Notes under the pieces: model-generated | Seen by the model: the letters and a program-made list of their open reading frames with translations, nothing else | The model's database searches: none | What the model was told of the DNA's origin: nothing | Assembly (NCBI GenBank): GCA_001797845.1 | Contig: MGQN01000040.1 | Span: 6,798 to 15,458 of the forward strand | Source: Deltaproteobacteria bacterium RBG_16_44_11 | GTDB lineage: Bacteria; Desulfobacterota; Syntrophia; Syntrophales; Smithellaceae | Direction: 5' to 3' | DNA: 8,661 nucleotides | Part shown: in pieces, positions 6,692 to 8,661 of the stretch | Numbering within the stretch: the first letter of the stretch is position 1 | How the letters are laid out: every line of letters starts with the position of its first letter | Position numbers and translations under genes: made by a program

Positions 6692-7170
6692 CAGATCGAG
6701 TTCCCCTTCAAAAAATTAGCATGGCATATGGCGGCGGCCAGAGCATCGGCGGCGTCTGGCGAAGGCAATAACTTTAGCTTCAGAATAGCTTTAACCATCG
6801 CTTGCACTTGTCTTTTTTCTGCTCTTCCATAACCAACAACAGCCTTTTTCACCTCCAACGGTGAATATTCAAAAACAAGTATGCCTTTATCCGCGCCCGC
6901 AAAAATCGTCACTCCCCTTACTTGAGCCTGCCTAATCAAACTGCGTACGTTTTTCCCGTAAAAAATATTTTCCAGCGCTATCGCCTGTGGGCTAGTTTGT
7001 TCTATCACTTTTGACAATTCTTGATAAATAGAAATTAATACATTGGATAAGGGCGAATCTTTCCGTGGTTTGATCTCGCCGTGCATAACATGCTGCAGAT
7101 AATTGCCGCTTTTTTCGATAACGCCATAACCTGTAATATGGCTACCTGGATCAATTCCTAAAATTCGCAA
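6691..7170 (-). CDS. ruvC: Holliday junction resolvase RuvC
   Basis: A 159-residue endonuclease that cuts Holliday junctions symmetrically, acting with RuvAB. The four acidic residues of the RNase H-like active site are present: D7 in GIDPGSHITGYG, E67 in ALENIFYGKN, and D139 and D142 in SPDAADALAAAICH. The length is slightly shorter than E. coli RuvC (173) because the C-terminal tail is short. The start is a TTG (7168-7170). It is supported by GGAAGG four bases upstream (7175-7180) and by the normal position of the D7 motif; there is no ATG nearby in frame. A rare start codon may keep the resolvase scarce compared with RuvAB, which is inference. It follows yebC by 29 bp and overlaps ruvA by one base. 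Confidence 0.97.
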   Translation of the reverse strand: MRILGIDPGSHITGYGVIEKSGNYLQHVMHGEIKPRKDSPLSNVLISIYQELSKVIEQTSPQAIALENIFYGKNVRSLIRQAQVRGVTIFAGADKGILVFEYSPLEVKKAVVGYGRAEKRQVQAMVKAILKLKLLPSPDAADALAAAICHANFLKGNSI

Positions 7171-7199
7171 TCTGCCTTCCGAAAAAATGTGTCAATTTT

Positions 7200-7949
7200 T
7201 TAACTTAATTTTTCCATTACATCTTGATCAATATCGAAATTTGCATAGACATTTTGTACATCATCATTATCTTCGAGCTTTTCCATCATTTTTAGCATCT
7301 GTTCCGCTTTGTTTGCTTCCAGTTTCACCGTAGTAGAAGGAATCATTCCGATGCGTGCTTCCAGATGTTTTATCCCTTTATCATCAAGTGCTTTCTTTAC
7401 TGCTTCAAAAGAAGCAGGCGTGGTAATGACTTCATATTCGTCATCTTCGGTTTTTACATCCTCCGCTCCCGCATCCAAAGCTAATTCCATCAGCGTGTCT
7501 TCATCAATCGCTTTTTTATCGATAACAATACTGCCTTTCTTAGTAAACATCCAGGCAACGCATCCGTTTTCACCAAGATTTCCGCCGTGCTTGGAAAGGA
7601 TATGCCTGATTTCCGCCACCGTTCTGTTTTTATTATCGGTCATTATTTCGACCAAAACGGCTACACCACCTGGTCCATAACCTTCATAAGTTACTTCTTC
7701 ATAATTTGCCGCACCTTCACCGCCGCCAATACCTTTTTTAATTGCTCTTTCAATATTATCTTTGGGCATGTTTTCTTCTTTGGCAGCCAGGACCGCTTGC
7801 CTTAGCCTTGCATTACCTTCAATATCGCCTCCACCAAGTCTTGCCGCCAGGGTTATTTCTTTGATAATCTTGGTAAATATTTTACCGCGCTTCGCATCGA
7901 TTGCGCCTTTTTTTCTCTTGATCGTGCTCCATTTGGAATGACCGGACAT
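7200..7949 (-). CDS. yebC: YebC/TACO1 family translation factor or regulator
   Basis: A 249-residue protein of the YebC/PmpR/TACO1 family, the normal length. It opens MSGHSKWSTIKRKKGAIDAKRGK, almost invariant in the family. Further conserved stretches are AARLGGGDIEGNARLR, AKEENMPKDNIERAIKKG, the EEVTYEGYGPGG core and the RHILSKHGGNLGENGCVAWMF segment. Older work describes members as DNA-binding regulators. TACO1 and more recent bacterial work point to help with translation of difficult, proline-rich stretches. Which applies here is not visible. The frame is open further upstream to 8042, but the ATG at 7947-7949 is the start: AGGAG lies seven bases before it and the family's N-terminus begins there. 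It is first in the yebC-ruvC-ruvA-ruvB-queH run; yebC next to ruvC is a very common arrangement. Confidence 0.96.
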   Translation of the reverse strand: MSGHSKWSTIKRKKGAIDAKRGKIFTKIIKEITLAARLGGGDIEGNARLRQAVLAAKEENMPKDNIERAIKKGIGGGEGAANYEEVTYEGYGPGGVAVLVEIMTDNKNRTVAEIRHILSKHGGNLGENGCVAWMFTKKGSIVIDKKAIDEDTLMELALDAGAEDVKTEDDEYEVITTPASFEAVKKALDDKGIKHLEARIGMIPSTTVKLEANKAEQMLKMMEKLEDNDDVQNVYANFDIDQDVMEKLS

Positions 7950-7956
7950 CTTCTCT

Positions 7957-7961
7957 CTCCT
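7957..7961 (-). promoter_or_regulatory. Ribosome binding site of yebC
   Basis: AGGAG on the minus strand, seven bases before the ATG at 7947-7949. It fixes the yebC start and argues against a 31-codon upstream extension whose first codons would run back over the divergent promoter region. Confidence 0.85.
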
Positions 7962-7981
7962 GAAAACGGTTATATTTTTAA

Positions 7982-8010
7982 TTAATAACACAAGGCCATA
8001 AGCTTGTAAA
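7982..8010 (-). promoter_or_regulatory. Candidate sigma-70 promoter for the yebC-ruv-queH operon
   Basis: Minus-strand TTTACA (8005-8010, five of six matches), a 17-base spacer ending in TGT (an extended -10 TGn) and TATTAA (7982-7987, four of six matches). Transcription would start near 7975, giving a leader of about 25 bases with the AGGAG site inside. The position and spacing are good, the -10 is mediocre. Confidence 0.5.
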
Positions 8011-8060
8011 GTTAATTGCATCGTTGTTTGGAAAAAAGACACTCTGTTTCATCTTTTATT

Positions 8061-8089
8061 TTGACAATCAAATTCTGTTTGAGTATACA
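8061..8089 (+). promoter_or_regulatory. Sigma-70 promoter for yjbQ
   Basis: A perfect TTGACA (8061-8066), an ideal 17-base spacer and TATACA (8084-8089, four of six matches). Transcription would begin near 8096, about 20 bases before the yjbQ start codon, leaving just room for the AAAGGA ribosome binding site at 8104-8109. This is the strongest promoter match I see in the window. It lies back to back with the yebC promoter. Confidence 0.7.
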
Positions 8090-8116
8090 CTTAGCAAAAT
8101 AGTAAAGGAATTAATG

Positions 8117-8536
8117 ATGAAATCTTATCGCGAAGAGCTATGGTTTAATCTACCCACCCGCAGGGGATTTGTTAACATTACGGAAAAAGTTGAAGATTGC
8201 ATAAAGAAAAGTGGGGTTCAGGAAGGGCTTGTGTTGATTAACGCCATGCACATTACTGCTTCCGTTTTTATTAACGATGACGAGTCCGGCCTTCATCAGG
8301 ATTATGAAGCCTGGCTGGAGCAGCTTGCGCCTCATGAACCTATTTCTCGCTACCAACATAATCGCACGGGTGAAGATAACGGCGACGCTCATTTAAAAAG
8401 ACAAATTATGGGACGGGAAGTAGTAGTAGCTATTACCAAAGGCAAGCTTGATTTCGGCCCCTGGGAACAAATTTTTTATGGTGAATTTGACGGAAAAAGA
8501 AAGAAAAGGGTGCTTGTCAAAATTATCGGTGAATAA
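8117..8536 (+). CDS. yjbQ: YjbQ family protein (UPF0047, secondary thiamine-phosphate synthase type)
   Basis: A 139-residue protein of the YjbQ/UPF0047 family. E. coli YjbQ has weak thiamine-phosphate synthase activity, but the physiological role is unsettled. The family core is clear: RRGFVNIT near the start, EGLVLINAMHITASVFINDDE (histidine in MHITAS), DYEAWLEQLAPHEP, YQHNRTGEDNGDAHLKRQIMGRE with the metal-site histidines, and the ending LDFGPWEQIFYGEFDG...KRVLVKIIGE. Two ATGs stand in a row at 8114 and 8117; the second is seven bases from AAAGGA (8104-8109) and is preferred, the first would add one residue. The frame is open upstream to 8024, but that part contains the promoter. It diverges from yebC and ends one base before a strong terminator stem, so it is a single-gene transcription unit. 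Confidence 0.93.
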   Translation: MKSYREELWFNLPTRRGFVNITEKVEDCIKKSGVQEGLVLINAMHITASVFINDDESGLHQDYEAWLEQLAPHEPISRYQHNRTGEDNGDAHLKRQIMGREVVVAITKGKLDFGPWEQIFYGEFDGKRKKRVLVKIIGE

Positions 8537-8569
8537 AAAATCCCCGTGCTAAATGAGCACGGGGATTTT
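8537..8569. terminator. Bidirectional intrinsic terminator between yjbQ and the thiolase gene
   Basis: A perfect 14-bp stem, AAAATCCCCGTGCT (8537-8550) with AGCACGGGGATTTT (8556-8569), around a 5-base loop AAATG. The GC core is followed by a T run on both strands (ATTTT on plus, ATTTTTTATT on minus). It starts directly after the yjbQ stop codon and lies 34 bases past the stop of the converging gene, so it can serve both. Confidence 0.93.
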
Positions 8570-8602
8570 GATTTTCAGTATTTTTTATCGAACTTTAAAT
8601 TT

Positions 8603-8661
8603 CTAGATTGATTCAACGATAAACGCGTGACCTGGCCCACCGCTGGCGCAAAGAGCAGCAC
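8603..8661 (-). CDS. Probable thiolase (acetyl-CoA acyltransferase), C-terminal end only (partial)
   Basis: Only the last 18 residues and the TAG stop lie in the window: AALCASGGPGHAFIVESI. This resembles the C-terminus of thiolases, where the second active-site cysteine stands in a C-x-x-G-G-x-G motif followed by a hydrophobic strand ending in E. Here the cysteine, both glycines and the final glycine are present. Thiolases condense or cleave acyl-CoA in beta-oxidation or its reversal, so the gene would fit acyl-CoA metabolism. The call rests on a single motif. The gene converges on yjbQ and shares its terminator. Confidence 0.6.
   Translation of the reverse strand, partial: AALCASGGPGHAFIVESI

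Noticed and set aside
7309..7680. 123-codon plus-strand frame opposite yebC
   Set aside because: Serine-rich antisense shadow of a well-conserved gene; no independent support.
7950..8042. Upstream extension of yebC by 31 codons
   Set aside because: The frame is open, but the family N-terminus (MSGHSKW) starts at 7949 with AGGAG seven bases before it, and the extension covers the divergent promoter region.
8024..8116. Upstream extension of yjbQ by 30 codons
   Set aside because: It covers a perfect -35 box and the -10, does not resemble the family, and the ATG at 8117 has a well-placed AAAGGA.
1..8661. CRISPR array, mobile element, tRNA or rRNA, or a hidden defence system
   Set aside because: No regularly spaced repeats, transposase or integrase motifs, terminal repeats or cloverleaf sequences were seen. 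Nearly all the DNA is accounted for by conserved housekeeping genes.

Overview
The window reads as a chromosomal segment of a Gram-negative bacterium with low to moderate GC. lpxC shows that it makes lipid A. The gene content and protein style (lpxC, a DUF4390 protein and an NtrY/NtrX pair in a row; yebC-ruvC-ruvA-ruvB with queH; an archaeal/deltaproteobacterial-type YjbQ) suggest a deltaproteobacterium (Desulfobacterota, perhaps Syntrophia-like). That placement is inference from family resemblance, with no marker-gene phylogeny behind it. I see no IS element, integrase, CRISPR array, rRNA or tRNA. The window looks like housekeeping core genome.

Layout, right to left for the minus-strand genes. 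At the right edge (8603-8661) is the C-terminal tip of a probable thiolase. It converges on yjbQ (8117-8536, plus), and a strong two-way hairpin terminator lies between them. yjbQ and yebC diverge from a 167-bp region with a good sigma-70 promoter for yjbQ and a weaker one for yebC. The minus-strand run yebC (7200-7949), ruvC (6691-7170), ruvA (6083-6691), ruvB (5034-6071) and queH (4471-4998) is tightly packed, with gaps of -1 to 35 bp, and is probably one operon. It joins Holliday-junction processing to a translation factor and to the last step of queuosine synthesis.

A 226-bp gap follows, holding an inverted repeat with two alternative pairings and a stretch matching the sigma-54 -24/-12 pattern. 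Next comes lpxC (3321-4244, minus), the committed step of lipid A synthesis. After a 309-bp gap come a secreted DUF4390 protein (2436-3011), a full-length NtrY-type sensor kinase (179-2386) and the first 45 residues of its response regulator (1-137), all minus. These three probably form an operon. Their position next to lpxC fits an envelope-related role.

Points worth a second look: a Gly-to-Val change in the G2 ATP-binding box of the kinase; the sigma-54-like site upstream of lpxC; the competing hairpins in the same gap; a 65-codon open frame with no good start in a compositional island before the DUF4390 gene; and non-ATG starts for ruvC (TTG) and possibly ruvB (GTG). I found no convincing undescribed defence or mobile system.
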